Positions 25,878-36,800 of a stretch of 54,043 bases of DNA are shown here, one piece after another. The position numbers and the translations under genes are program-made. The notes under the pieces were generated by a model. That model saw only the letters and a program-made list of their open reading frames with translations. It was not told the DNA's origin and ran no database searches. Position 1 is the first letter of the stretch; every line of letters starts with the position of its first letter. This stretch comes from Anaerobiospirillum succiniciproducens DSM 6400 (GTDB taxonomy: Bacteria > Pseudomonadota > Gammaproteobacteria > Enterobacterales > Succinivibrionaceae), in the NCBI RefSeq assembly GCF_000482845.1, contig NZ_AXWV01000026.1:1-54043 (forward strand), given 5' to 3'.

Positions 25878-26972
25878 TTAGGCCTGAGTGATGATGTGAG
25901 TGCCATTGATGATGGTTTGATCAAAGCGCTCATCCCCTTGAATAAAGTCAGCAAGCTCTTTTAAAGCTGGGCGATCTTCCATCTGGCTAAACTCAAGGAA
26001 ACGTACCTTGTCACGAGTAGACATATTGTTTAGACCAATTCTGGTGAGCAGGTCGAGATTGTCGTACTTGATGATCATTGAGGTTGCTTTACCAAAGAGT
26101 TCACGTGCACGCTGTAAGTGAGCAAAGTTGATCTCTTCGTTGGTCTTATCTTGATAGATGAGCGGCAGTGTAACCTCAGCTAAGGTTGAAAGGAGAGGTT
26201 GTACCATTGGGTTAACGGCATGGCCTGTTACGTATGGAGCTAATCCGCGACGACCTTGGAACTTGTTAATGTATAAGAAGTTATGGATCTTCTTGCCATC
26301 ATTAACAGGGTAGTTATCCCAGATAAAAGGCTTGCGGCAAAGTAACTTGGTTACATATTCAAGGTGCTCAACAGTGATGTCTTTAGATAAGACCTCAGGT
26401 CCCGTCCAGAATATGTTGACACGCTCTGGCATGCCCTCGAGCAAGTCTTCAAAGTAATGCTCAGGACGCTGACCAAAGAGCTTGTCTAAGATAGGATCAT
26501 CAGTGTAGTAAGAAGGACAGATGATAAAGTGCTTAACATGCTCAGGGAGCTGAGATTCAACAAGCTTGATGATCTTATTTTGTACCTTGCCAAAGTCTTC
26601 AGAGTCCTTGACCATATCGTCAAAGAGGAGGCAGAAGATATCGCAAGAAGATGCAGCGCAAAGCTCTTTTACGCGCTCTAAAAGAACGGCTTGGTTTTCT
26701 TCAAAATTAGCAGTTAGCTTGAGTGGAGATAAGGCCACACCAAAGTCGATGCCACTTGCATGAGCTTTAGATGCAAAATCTTTAAGTTCTTCTTTGTACT
26801 CTTGAGAGATCTCATTTAACCACTCATCGCGCAGTTGCTTATCTGCCTTTGGCGCGTAGATGTAGAAGCTATAGCCATTGTTGGCTGCAAAATTAAAGAT
26901 AGCTTCACGCTCTTCTGTGGCGTAACGTTTGCCATAGAAGCCCTCGATAATACCTAGATAAGCTGCGTCCAT
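25878..26972 (-). CDS. GH84 beta-N-acetylglucosaminidase (O-GlcNAcase-like)
   Basis: Glycoside hydrolase of 364 residues that should release beta-linked GlcNAc by substrate-assisted catalysis. The GH84 start GIIEGFYGKRYATEERE, the strand YSFYIYAPKADKQLRDEW and the catalytic Asp pair D118-D119 in LLFDDM are all present. PFIWDNYPVNDG further on is also typical. Only the catalytic domain is there; secreted clostridial GH84 enzymes are much larger and modular. No signal peptide or anchor is visible, so it should be cytoplasmic and feed GlcNAc into the NagA pathway. It is a lone gene with its own terminator; the GGGAG ribosome-binding site is rather distant (about 12 bases). An alternative role is removing O-GlcNAc from the cell's own proteins. 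Confidence 0.88.
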   Translation of the reverse strand: MDAAYLGIIEGFYGKRYATEEREAIFNFAANNGYSFYIYAPKADKQLRDEWLNEISQEYKEELKDFASKAHASGIDFGVALSPLKLTANFEENQAVLLERVKELCAASSCDIFCLLFDDMVKDSEDFGKVQNKIIKLVESQLPEHVKHFIICPSYYTDDPILDKLFGQRPEHYFEDLLEGMPERVNIFWTGPEVLSKDITVEHLEYVTKLLCRKPFIWDNYPVNDGKKIHNFLYINKFQGRRGLAPYVTGHAVNPMVQPLLSTLAEVTLPLIYQDKTNEEINFAHLQRARELFGKATSMIIKYDNLDLLTRIGLNNMSTRDKVRFLEFSQMEDRPALKELADFIQGDERFDQTIINGTHIITQA

Positions 26973-28346
26973 CTAAAACCAAACTCCCTTAGAGCAAACG
27001 AGACAAATCATCTCATAAGATCAGCATTGTCAAACTCATACAACTGATCAAACAAGCCAAGATCAAATGTTCCATATTAACTAAGATCGCTAGCTTGTAA
27101 TATAAGTGCATACTAGCAAATCTATAAAAGCAGTCAGCCCGTGTCATCTACATGGCCATGATCTTGTAGCACGGATAAGAGTGCTCATACCAAAATCAAA
27201 ACAAGGTCATAATTACCAAAAAAAGCTAACCAACTCATTACTATCTTGTCTCTTAAGTACAAGGTAGCAATGCAGCGCTATAAAACGTTGGTAAAAATGC
27301 CAAATAAAATGGCGAGATTACGAGTAAATTGCTCAATGTTGCAATTGTAGGTTTGTGATAATTCTTGTCAACTATGCCCACTAATCTTTGCAAGATCAGT
27401 CACTAAATACATCTAGTCATCAGGCTAGAACTTATTGTAAAGATGCTGTGAGACATCCTAGCAGTAAGCTTATAGAAAAAGATAGCTCGCTAAATAAGAT
27501 CATGGCGATAGGCAGGCGGTAGATAGCCAAAGAGCATCAGATGACTTAAAGAGAATCCTTTGACCTCATGATGCCCAAAAACAATAGACTACCCCATAGC
27601 ATCTGATGACCTCACAGAATTTTATGACCCCCACAGCATCTGATGACTTCACAGAATTTTATGACCCAAAATCAATTGACTACCCCACAACATTTGATGT
27701 CAATTAGCCATCGATGTCTTCATAACATTTGGAGGGCAAAGGAGCATAAGCTAAGAAAAGTAGCATCAGGAAAGAAAGGGCATTGAATAGACGCGAAATC
27801 TGTTAAAGAGAGTGGGGGCTCTTGGCGAGCTTAGGATCATGGTCATTGAAGTTGGTAGGTAAGGTATCGTTCAACAAATACATAAAATTGGCAACATTGC
27901 TTATGACGGGCACGATAGTGTCACTATAAACATATTGCAGGGGGAAAAGTTAAGATCATTTGCTTAAGTAAGCTTGCTTATCTAGGCTCAATTGTTGGAT
28001 TTAAGGGGCTTTTGCAGGTGATTTTGCGTTGATTTACGCTGATTTTGGCCTGTTTTTGCGTCCGAATGTGGCATTTTACCTAAGTTGCTATTATAATCTT
28101 GAGTTTCGTAAGACTGTGAAGGACAAGTAAGGGGCTTTGCTCTTTTGAACCGATGCGGTTCGACTTGTTGCACCAAGTGGCAGTTTTTGCGCAAAGCTAA
28201 AGCTTTGGGGAGGTTTAATCTCCCATCTTTTATTAAGAACTGCGACTTTTTAAAGAGCTGCGACTTGGTGCGGCAAGCAGTAACAGCTGCAAACAGTCCA
28301 CACGTTTAATTTTAATCGTACTGCACTCGCATTTTGAGGTTTGATA
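26973..28346. other. 1.4-kb spacer between GH84 gene and tig
   Basis: No supported gene. It holds the GH84 promoter region, a degenerate tandem repeat around 27533-27690, and the tig promoter. The 68-codon minus frame at 27988-28194 looks like noise. Confidence 0.5.
27598..27671. repeat. 37-bp tandem repeat, two good copies plus degenerate flanks
   Basis: Copies start at 27598 and 27635 with AGCATCTGATGAC and share CACAGAATTTTATGACCC. A degraded version begins near 27533 (GCATCAGATGACTTAAAGAG), and pieces such as GACTACCCCA occur at about 27588 and 27679. Confidence 0.8.
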
Positions 28347-29735
28347 ATGCAGGTTAATGTAACTAAAGTAGAAGGCATCAATGCTTCTTTTGAGGTTCAA
28401 CTTCCAGCTGAACAGTTTAATACCTATGTTGATAAGGCCTTCAAGAAAGTAGCCGCATCCGTTACTATTCCAGGTTTCCGTAAGGGCCACGCTCCACGCA
28501 ACGTAGTTTTAGAGGCTTATGGCCAGCGTATTAACAGCGAAGCTTTAGACAATGCTTTAAACTCCTCTATCCCAGAGGCTGTAAAGAAGACTGAGCTTAA
28601 GGTATACCCAGGTTCCTTAAACGTAACCAAAATCACCAACAACGAGTCTGGCGACTTTGTTTACACCTGCGAGTGTGAAATCTATCCAACCGTTGAGAAG
28701 AAGGATCTCAAGGACGTTAACGTTGAGCTCGTTAATGTAACCGTTTCTGACGCTGATGTTGATGCTATGATCGAGCGTCTGCGCCAGCAGCAGGGCAAGT
28801 GGCAGGTTGTAGACGGTGCTGTAGTAGACCAGGACTCCACCGCTAACATCGACTTCTTAGGTAAGAAGGACGGCGTTCCATTTGAAGGTGGCAAGGCTGA
28901 AGGCTTCAACCTCAACATCAAGACCGCTAAGATGATCCCAGGTTTCACTGAGAGCATCATTGGTCACAAGGCTGGCGATAGCTTCACCATCGAGTGCACC
29001 TTCCCTGAGGACTACCACGCAGAAGAGTTAAAGGGTGCTAAGGCTACCTTTGACATTACTGTTAACTCAGTATCTAAGCAGGTTCTCCCAGAGATCGACG
29101 CTGACTTCTTAAAGGCTTTTGGCTTTGAGGATAAGGGTATTGAGGCACTCAAGGGCTCATTAAAGTCTAACCTTGAGCAGCAGGCTGAGATCGGTTCAAC
29201 CAACTACAACATCACTGCCTTAATGAAGGCAATTGCTACTAAGTATCCTGATGTTGTTGCTCCACGTGCAATGGTTAACTACATCGCTGAGCAGCAGCTT
29301 TCCCGTCAGTTCGGCGGTAAGCTCGACGACAAGTTAAAGAACGCTCTGTTAGGTGGCTTTGCCGCTCAGGTTGAGGATCAGGCTAATGAGCAGTGCCTCT
29401 TAGAGGGTCTGATTGCTGCTGAGAACTTCAAGGTTCAGGTTGAAGACGCTGAAGTTGATGCTCAGATCGCTAAGGCTGCTATTTCTTACGACGATCCAGA
29501 AGAGTTCAAGACTGAGGTTCGTAAGGACAAGGAATTACTCGAGAACGTAGTTCGCGCTGCTGGCAACGTTAAGCTCATGAACTTCTTATCTGGCTTAGTA
29601 AACGCTAACACTGCTGACAAGTCATTTGAAGAGTTCCAGAAGTTACGCGAGCAGCAGGAGAACGCTATTCAGGAGCGTGCTCGTGAGCGTATGATGGCTT
29701 CTATCGCTAAGAAGTCTGAGCAGGATGCTGAGTAA
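28347..29735 (+). CDS. tig: Trigger factor, ribosome-bound chaperone and prolyl isomerase
   Basis: First chaperone met by nascent chains, 462 residues from the ATG at 28347 (MQVNVTKVEGINASFEVQLP) with GAGG upstream. An apparent earlier TTG start lacks support. The ribosome-binding domain (1-115) carries the signature as GFRKGHAPRNV; the last basic residue of the usual GFRxGKxP is His. The FKBP-type isomerase domain spans about 160-245 (DSTANIDFLGKKDGVPFEGG to the VLPEID segment), and the helical C-terminal arms complete the protein. It is about 30 residues longer than the E. coli protein, mostly at the C-terminus. It precedes clpP, clpX and lon as in other gammaproteobacteria but has its own terminator. 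Confidence 0.97.
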   Translation: MQVNVTKVEGINASFEVQLPAEQFNTYVDKAFKKVAASVTIPGFRKGHAPRNVVLEAYGQRINSEALDNALNSSIPEAVKKTELKVYPGSLNVTKITNNESGDFVYTCECEIYPTVEKKDLKDVNVELVNVTVSDADVDAMIERLRQQQGKWQVVDGAVVDQDSTANIDFLGKKDGVPFEGGKAEGFNLNIKTAKMIPGFTESIIGHKAGDSFTIECTFPEDYHAEELKGAKATFDITVNSVSKQVLPEIDADFLKAFGFEDKGIEALKGSLKSNLEQQAEIGSTNYNITALMKAIATKYPDVVAPRAMVNYIAEQQLSRQFGGKLDDKLKNALLGGFAAQVEDQANEQCLLEGLIAAENFKVQVEDAEVDAQIAKAAISYDDPEEFKTEVRKDKELLENVVRAAGNVKLMNFLSGLVNANTADKSFEEFQKLREQQENAIQERARERMMASIAKKSEQDAE

Positions 29736-29777
29736 TACTGACTTTAAGTTAGTATAGTCATAAGCTTAAATGCTTAA

Positions 29778-29806
29778 AAAGAGGCTTCCAATTGGAGGCC
29801 TCTTTA
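29778..29806 (+). terminator. Terminator of tig
   Basis: AAAGAGGC and GCCTCTTT pair around TTCCAATTGGAG, which can extend the stem. The sequence after it is TTAGACAGG, a weak T tract. It begins about 43 bp after the stop. Confidence 0.75.
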
Positions 29807-30391
29807 GACAGGAAGCTACTCAAGGGCAATTACTTGCCATCAGTTTCTTAAAGAAAGTGCCTTCTCTTACGAGCGGGCTCTTTTTTTAGGGTGCTGTGCC
29901 TACACAATAAGCTAAGATCTTAAAATTAAGTACCTTAAAGCCTAGATCATCACGATCTTATTTAGCGTACAACTCGCAATCATCGCGTGGCGATCTTGCT
30001 GTCAGCTTGTGCTCAAGCTCGCGCAAGAACAACTGCAGTTAAAACTGCAGTTACACTCGCATCGGCAGTCGCAATCGCAGATGCGATTGCACTTGCTATC
30101 GCACTGCGATCGCATGTGCCATAGCATTGCTAGCGCTCCGCGATCGCAATAGCCATTGCATTTAAAGGCGTGGCAAGCGTAGTTGTTTTAAGGCGATCTA
30201 GGTGCCTTCAAAGAATTTAATCGCGATCGATAGCCAAAACATCTATTGCGGGGGTATCATAGATAAGATCAGGCACTTATCTTTAGCAAACTTATCACTA
30301 GGCTTTATTGTCGCTTAGATGTAAGGTGCTTATACTTGCCCTAAACTCATTACACTGAGAGTACTGTTAATTAACCGGAGTTGAGCTCTTC
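29807..30391. other. tig-clpP spacer rich in GCGATCGC-type palindromes
   Basis: No gene. It contains two CTGCAG-centred repeats (30031-30052), the palindrome GCAATCGCA-GA-TGCGATTGC (30071-30090), and GCGATCGC at about 30106 and 30140, with further GCGATC variants to 30230. The clpP promoter lies in the last 100 bp, and CCGGAG is its ribosome-binding site. Confidence 0.5.
30071..30090. repeat. Perfect nine-base inverted repeat in a palindrome-rich tract
   Basis: GCAATCGCA and TGCGATTGC are separated by two bases. It is surrounded within 100 bp by several GCGATCGC and CGCAATCGC-like words. Confidence 0.7.
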
Positions 30392-31492
30392 ATGTCAGGA
30401 TTTGACCTTCCAACTAGAATGTCCAGTCTCGTTCCAATGGTGATCGAGCAAACAGGACGTGGCGAACGTTCTTTCGACATCTACTCACGCATGTTAAAAG
30501 ATCGCGTGATCTTCTTAACTGGTGAAGTCGAAGATCGCATGGCTGATCTCATCATTGCTCAGCTCTTGTTCTTAGAGTCAGATGATCCTGATAAGGATAT
30601 TTACCTGTACATCAACAGCCCTGGTGGCGTAGTGACTGCAGGTATGGCCATTTACGATACCATGCAGTACATCAAGCCAGATGTTTGCACTTTATGTATC
30701 GGTCAGGCATGCTCCATGGGCTCTTTCTTACTTGCCGGTGGTGCTAAAGGCAAGCGTATGGCGCTGCCTCACTCACGTATCATGATCCACCAGCCATTAG
30801 GCGGTTACAAAGGTCAGGCTACTGATATCATGATCCACGCTCGTGAAACTGAGCGTATCAAGCACACTCTGACCTCACTGCTCTCTCAAAACACTGGACA
30901 GCCACACGAGAAGGTAATGGCTGACTGTGAGCGTGATAACTTTATGTCCTCTTACGAGGCATTAGCTTATGGCCTCATTGATAAGGTCATTACTCGCCGT
31001 GGTGAGGATGGCGCTGAGCGTCCTGATGGCGATCCTGATGGCAACGGTCCAAGCTCATCAGGTCCAGGCCCAGAGTTCTTCCCAGAGATTAGCCAGCAAG
31101 TTTCTATGTCAGAGGGCTTTAACGCTATGGGCGTTAACCCAATGATGCAAAACATGATGGCCAATAATCAGGCCATGATGGATAACAATAAGGCTCCAAA
31201 TCAGCCTTTAAACCCAAATCAGCCAATTCCTAATATGCAAGCACTGCAGGGTATGGCTAGCGTAAATCCAGTTATGCAGGCCTTTATGCAAAGCGCTGCC
31301 ATGCAGGGCAATATGCCACCAATGCCAGGTATGCCAATGCCAGGTGTTAATCAGATGCCTGGTCAAATGCAGCCTCCTATGTGGCCAAATCAGCAAAAGC
31401 CTGAGCAGGACAATCGTTTATTTACTGGCGCTAAGACTTCCAAGGGCAAGTCTAGATCCAAGAGCGACAATTCAGGCGACAGCAGAAAGTAA
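30392..31492 (+). CDS. clpP: ClpP protease subunit with a long Met/Pro-rich C-terminal extension
   Basis: Serine protease subunit that forms the double heptamer served by ClpX. The core (1-205) is standard: [18 protein letters not shown], the YINSPGG loop, catalytic Ser near 107 in QACSMGS (normally QAASMGA), His in SRIMIHQP and Asp in CERDNFMS. ClpP proteins have about 195-210 residues; this one has 366. Residues about 208-366 are low-complexity: acidic/Gly/Pro first ([17 protein letters not shown]), then more than twenty Met with Asn, Gln and Pro ([20 protein letters not shown]), then a basic Lys/Ser end ([19 protein letters not shown]). The frame is uninterrupted and clpX starts 12 bp later, so the tail is genuine. 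It would place 14 flexible arms on the assembled barrel. Confidence 0.95.
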   Translation: MSGFDLPTRMSSLVPMVIEQTGRGERSFDIYSRMLKDRVIFLTGEVEDRMADLIIAQLLFLESDDPDKDIYLYINSPGGVVTAGMAIYDTMQYIKPDVCTLCIGQACSMGSFLLAGGAKGKRMALPHSRIMIHQPLGGYKGQATDIMIHARETERIKHTLTSLLSQNTGQPHEKVMADCERDNFMSSYEALAYGLIDKVITRRGEDGAERPDGDPDGNGPSSSGPGPEFFPEISQQVSMSEGFNAMGVNPMMQNMMANNQAMMDNNKAPNQPLNPNQPIPNMQALQGMASVNPVMQAFMQSAAMQGNMPPMPGMPMPGVNQMPGQMQPPMWPNQQKPEQDNRLFTGAKTSKGKSRSKSDNSGDSRK

Positions 31493-31504
31493 TAGAGGTG
31501 CCTA

Positions 31505-32779
31505 ATGACTGACAAGAATAAAAACTCCTGTCTCTTTTGTGGTGAGTCATCATCAGATACCCGTGCTTTAATTCAATCCAACTCTGGCTATTGCATTTGC
31601 TCAGAGTGTATTGAGCGCTGCGCTGATATCATCAAGCAGAAGAAAAAGATTGCAGAGAGCAAGAACGATCCAGGTTATATTAACCTTGATACCATTCCTA
31701 CCCCACATGAGATTGCAGATCACCTCAATCAGTATGTAATCGGTCAGGAAGATGCCAAGAAGGTTTTATCTGTAGCAGTTTATAACCACTACCAGCGTTT
31801 AAGACATTCTGGTAAGGACTCTGATGTTGAGCTTGGCAAGTCCAACATCTTAATGATTGGTCCTACCGGTTCAGGTAAGACTCTGCTTGTACAGACCTTA
31901 GCTAAGTTCTTAAATGTACCTTTTGCTATCTCTGATGCCACCACCTTAACCGAGGCAGGTTACGTAGGTGAGGACGTAGAGAATGTGATCGTACGTCTGC
32001 TCAACTCCTGTGAGGGTAATGTTGAGAAGGCTCAAAAGGGCATTATCTATATCGATGAGATCGATAAGATTGCACGTAAGAGTGAAAACCCATCCATCAC
32101 CCGTGACGTATCAGGTGAAGGTGTGCAGCAGGCTTTATTAAAGCTCATCGAAGGTACCACCGCTTCCGTGCCTCCAACTGGCGGCAGAAAGCATCCAAAT
32201 CAGCCAATGGTCGAAGTTAACACCTCTCAGATTCTCTTTATCTGTGGCGGTGCATTTGATGGCCTGGAGAAGATTGTGGATAAGCGTCTTGCCAAGAACT
32301 CTGGCATGGGCTTTGGCGCTGAGGTTAAAGGCAAAGATGAGCGCATGACCTTAACTGAGAAGTATCAAAAGGTTGAGCCTGATGATTTAGTTAAGTTTGG
32401 TATCATCCCAGAGTTTGTAGGTCGTCTCCCAGTTATCAGTGCTCTTGAAGAGCTTAACCGCGAGCAATTAGTACGCGTGTTAACTGAGCCAAAGAACGCT
32501 GTAATTAAGCAATACGAGACCATCTTCCGCTTTGAGGGAGTAGAGCTTGAGTTCACCGAAGATGCACTCTCAGCTATCGCTGACATCTCTATTGAGCGTA
32601 AGACTGGCGCTCGTGGCTTACGTAGCGTAGTAGAAAACCTCCTCCTCAACACCATGTACGATCTGCCATCAGTATCAGACGTAGTTAAGGTTATCGTGGA
32701 CGAGGACTGCGTACGCAACGGTACCGAGCCTAAGATCATTAAGAGCACTGAAGAGTCTGAGTTAGTCTCCAACAGCTAA
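31505..32779 (+). CDS. clpX: ClpX, AAA+ unfoldase of the ClpXP protease
   Basis: ATP-driven unfoldase that feeds substrates to ClpP, 424 residues, ordinary length. The N-terminal zinc-binding domain has four Cys (CLFC and CICSEC, residues about 9-37). Walker A is [10 protein letters not shown], Walker [11 protein letters not shown], and the sensor-2 region [11 protein letters not shown]. The ClpP-docking loop is represented by the [10 protein letters not shown] to ICGGAF region only approximately; I could not identify an IGF tripeptide with certainty. It is 12 bp downstream of clpP, clearly one operon, with a strong terminator after it. Unlike its neighbours ClpP and Lon it carries no low-complexity extension. 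Confidence 0.97.
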   Translation: MTDKNKNSCLFCGESSSDTRALIQSNSGYCICSECIERCADIIKQKKKIAESKNDPGYINLDTIPTPHEIADHLNQYVIGQEDAKKVLSVAVYNHYQRLRHSGKDSDVELGKSNILMIGPTGSGKTLLVQTLAKFLNVPFAISDATTLTEAGYVGEDVENVIVRLLNSCEGNVEKAQKGIIYIDEIDKIARKSENPSITRDVSGEGVQQALLKLIEGTTASVPPTGGRKHPNQPMVEVNTSQILFICGGAFDGLEKIVDKRLAKNSGMGFGAEVKGKDERMTLTEKYQKVEPDDLVKFGIIPEFVGRLPVISALEELNREQLVRVLTEPKNAVIKQYETIFRFEGVELEFTEDALSAIADISIERKTGARGLRSVVENLLLNTMYDLPSVSDVVKVIVDEDCVRNGTEPKIIKSTEESELVSNS

Positions 32780-32804
32780 TCTAGATCATCACCATCAGTG
32801 ATTT

Positions 32805-32854
32805 GCAAAGGGTAGCCAAGGTAAAACTCAACCTTAGCTGCCCTTTGCCCTTTT
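32805..32854 (+). terminator. Rho-independent terminator of clpPX
   Basis: GCAAAGGG-AGC-AAGGT pairs with ACCTT-AGCT-GCCCTTTGC, with small bulges, and is followed by CCTTTTAG. It lies 25 bp after the clpX stop. Confidence 0.85.
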
Positions 32855-33825
32855 AGGCCGCCCACAACCAACTCTCCAACCTGTAAAGCAAAGCCCCAAG
32901 CGCCACAGCCACAAGCCAAAACAGCAGCCCCAAAAGCAACAAAGCAAAACCAACAAATCAAAAGCAAAGCAACAAAGCAGAAGCAACTCAAAAAAGCGCG
33001 AGCAAAGCAAAAGCACACGCAAAATGCTACAGCGCCATTCAGCTCAATAAACAGCAGCAAAGCACCAAAGAGATCAGCTGCAGCTTGCGAAGCACGATTG
33101 AATGATGAAAATAGGTATTACAGCGAATTGGCGCTTATGCCGCTTAGTGACTATATGCTTGCTGGCTGATTGCAGTTAGCAAAATGGACATGGTCTTGTA
33201 TGTGTCGACTTGAGCTTTGGCGAGGTTAAAATTTTTGGCTCAATGTTATTTTTTGAGCGCTCTAGATGTAATTTTGATGTTTTAGCGATGCATATATGGT
33301 GAAAAGTGGTTCATGGTGTTGTTATTGCAACCATATTTTGGCATTTATAACTTGCTAGAAGTGTTAAGCAGTGGGCATATTTAGGCCTTATTGCAACTTA
33401 TTTCGCACTTTTCGTTAAAAACCGCTCTATAGATGTAATAATCATAGCTGCACAAAGTTGTCTTAGAGCGTGGTTCATTTTGCACGCACTATCTAAGGTC
33501 TACTAAGTGCCAGCTAAAACAGATACGCTATGCTTACATGAACAATAGCAATTAACCATCTTAATTTGGTTCAATTGAGCCTACCAAATATGGCTCATCA
33601 GAGCATATTAAGATGGCAACAACTGGCCTATAAGTTAGGTCAATGCGCTTAATTGTGAAGCTAGGATTTAAGATCTTCAACTTATGCATGCTTTACGTAT
33701 AGCTTATCTACAAAGCTGCTAAAAATAATGGATGGCGCTTAAGAGCACTTACTCTTGTAGCCTTACCATTAAAAGATTTCGTTTCCACTTTCAGTGACGG
33801 CTTGTATTAGCCGCTAAGACACAAT
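32855..33825. other. clpX-lon spacer with a T-poor A/C-rich tract
   Basis: From 32884 to about 33022 the plus strand has almost no T and repeats words such as CAAAGCA, CAAAAGC and CAGCC. The rest to 33825 is ordinary AT-rich spacer carrying the lon promoter. The 94-codon minus frame 32776-33060 is a by-product of the biased tract (Phe, Cys, Ala and Leu only) and overlaps the terminator. Confidence 0.6.
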
Positions 33826-36800
33826 ATGGTACGAGCAAAGAAAGCTAATAGTTCTGTCAAAGCAGATATCGAGCAAAAGGATAAGGTAAGTAAGTCAGGC
33901 GCAACTAAAGCTGCAGCGACGACTAGCAGCTCTAAGCGCACTGTGCGAAATAAAACTACATTAGCCTCTGCAACTACCACTAAGTCTAATTCTATGGCCT
34001 CATCAAAAAATACAAATGCCAAAACTAAGGCACCAGCTAGTGCCTCTAGTGATAAGAAAGAAGCTAATGCTAAGGCTGAAGCAGCTGCAAAGACATCTAA
34101 AGCATCTGCCACCAAGGCACGTGCATCATCCTCACGCACCTCTAGCACCAAGGTTGCATCAGCAACTAAGGATAGCTCGACCTTAAAGAGCACCGCTAGT
34201 GCAAGCAAGAGCAGTTCAAGCAAGAGTGCTAAGAGCGCAGCTGCCAAGAGCGCTGCTAGCAAGAGTGCAGCTACCAAGGCATCTGCTAGTAAGACTGCAG
34301 CTACCAAGAGCGCTGCTAGCAAGACTGCTGCAAAAGGCACCACTAGCGCTAAGAGCAAGGCTGCCTCTGAGGCAAAGAGTGCAAGTGTTAAGAGCGTGTC
34401 TAAGCGTGCTGTTACTGATAGTGCTGCAAAGAGCGCAAGCTCAAAGAATGTAAAGGCCTCTACAAAAGAGGCAGCGCCACAAGAGAGCGTAACTAAGAGC
34501 CAGGTAAAGAGCACTGTAAAAAGTGCAGCTATGGCCGAAGATCGTATCGCTCGTGATCCTGTAGCTGAGGAAAATGTCAGCGCAGATCAGGTTAAGGGCG
34601 CAACTTTAACTAAGAATGAAGCTCAAGAGGCAGAGGCTGCTGCCATCAACGCTTTCTTACAACGACGTAAGAACAAGGCCAATGAAGAGGCCCAAGCAAA
34701 GGTTGATGAGGAACAAGAAGTAGCCGCTGCAGTTCATGAGACTGTTGAAGAGACTAAAGAAGATAAGGCAGCGCTAGTAACTGATGCTGACGCTACTGAT
34801 AGCTCAAAGGTTGAGACTCAAGAGAATACAGTCAAGTCTAAGAGAGCTAAACGTTCTTCAACTAAGCAATCTGATAGTGATGATTTAAGCGCAGATAAGG
34901 AGAAAGACGTGTCTGCTGACAAGAATACATCAACCTCTGATTACGAGGTGGTAACCGATAATGAAGGCAATACTCGTACTGCTAAGTTCCCGCTTATAAC
35001 TCTGCGCTCGATTGTTATTACTCCATCTGCCAATGTGCAACTGATTGCAGCACGCGAAAACACCGTGCTCACCTTGCAAGAGGCATTAAAGAGCGACAAG
35101 AATATTGCTGTATTTACACAGCTTGCTGACTCCGATGTACGTCCTACTAAAGATGAGTTAGGCCGTGTGGGTGTAGTGGCAAAGGTTTTAAGCGCCGCTT
35201 ACAACGACAAAGAACAGTACCGTGCCACTATTCGTGGTTACGAGCGTGTTGTGATCTCTCGTATCATCGATGATCCAGCCGATCAAGTACGCCATGTTGA
35301 GGTCAAGTTCTTAAAGGAAGTTGAGGTCGACCCAGTTATCGAGAAGCGTTACATCGACGCTTTAAGAAACGCCTTAGACAATGCTCTTGAGGTGCAAAAG
35401 CACGGTGGCCGCAATATCATCGAGAAGAACATTCCATCTGAGTTAATTGTCGCTGTTCGTGAGCTTGCTGTATTAGGTCAGCTTGCTGATGGTTTAGCTC
35501 AGATCTTAAATCTGCCATTCTTCGACAAGAAGTACATCTTAGAGACCTTAAATCCAGTTGCTCGTGCTAAGGCAGTGATCGCTTTCTTAAACAACTTCTC
35601 CTACAAGGCTGAAGTTGATAAGAAGATCGCTGAAGATGCTCGTGCTGCTATGGATAGATCACAGCGTGACTTCTACTTAAATGAGCAGCTCAAGGCTATT
35701 AAGCGTGAGCTTAACATTCAGGTAGATGACAGCAATGATCTTGAAGAGTACCGCAATAAGGTTGCTAATTTAGATGCTCCTGTAGAGGTTATTAACCGTC
35801 TGCAAAAGGAAATCTCTCGTCTTGCCATCATGCCGCTTAACACTGGCGAAAACTCCATGGTGCGCAACTATATTGATACCTTGCTCTCCATCCCATGGTC
35901 TAAGAGCACCGAAATCAATAAGGAGCTTGCTAAGGCACGTGATGTTTTAGAGCAAGAGCACTATGGTCTTAAGAAAGTTAAAGACCGTATCTTAGAGTTC
36001 CTTGCAGTACAAAGCCGTCGTGAGCAGACTGACACCCATGGTCAGATCTTATGCTTAATGGGCCCTCCAGGTATCGGTAAGACTTCTTTAGCTGCCTCCA
36101 TTGCTAAAGCAACTGGTCGTAAGTATGTACGTGTTGCTCTTGGTGGTATGTATGATGAGTCTGAGATTCGTGGTCACCGTCGTACTTACATCGGTGCTAT
36201 GCCAGGCCGTATTATTCAGGGCATGATCAAGTGCGAGGTGAATAACCCACTGTTCTTGCTCGATGAGATCGATAAGATTTCAACAAATACTTACCATGGC
36301 GACATCTCTGCAGCCTTACTTGAAGTGTTAGACCCAGAGCAGAACTCCACCTTCTCAGATAACTACGTTGACCTTGAGTACGATTTATCTAAGGTGCTGT
36401 TTATTGCAACTGCTAACAGCTACAACATCCCACCTGCATTGTCTGATCGTATGGAGATCATTGATCTGTCCTCATACACTGCAGATGAGAAGTTCCATAT
36501 TGCTCGTGAGCACTTACTGCCAAAGCAGCTGCGCAGAAATGGCTTAAGCGAGGATGAGTTTGATATCTCTGATGCAGGCTTAAAGCAGCTGATCGTGCAC
36601 TACACTATGGAAGCTGGTGTTCGTGCTTTAGAGCGCATCATCGCAGAGCTGTGCCGTAAGGTAGTTAAGGAATTGATGCTTAACCCTCCTAAGACTCCTA
36701 AAAAGACTGTTTTAGGCGTTAAGGAGATTGAAAAGCTCATTGGCCCTAAGCGCTACGACTACACCTCTAAGCTTAAGGACAATCGTGTTGGCGTCGTCAA

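Noticed and set aside
32776..33060. 94-codon minus-strand frame rich in Phe, Cys and Leu
   Set aside because: Product of the T-poor tract read backwards; it overlaps the clpX terminator and has no protein-like pattern.
33807..34514. 235-codon minus-strand frame of Leu/Ala-rich sequence
   Set aside because: It is the antisense shadow of the Lys/Ala/Ser-rich Lon extension; its composition follows from the repeats and it has no ribosome-binding site.
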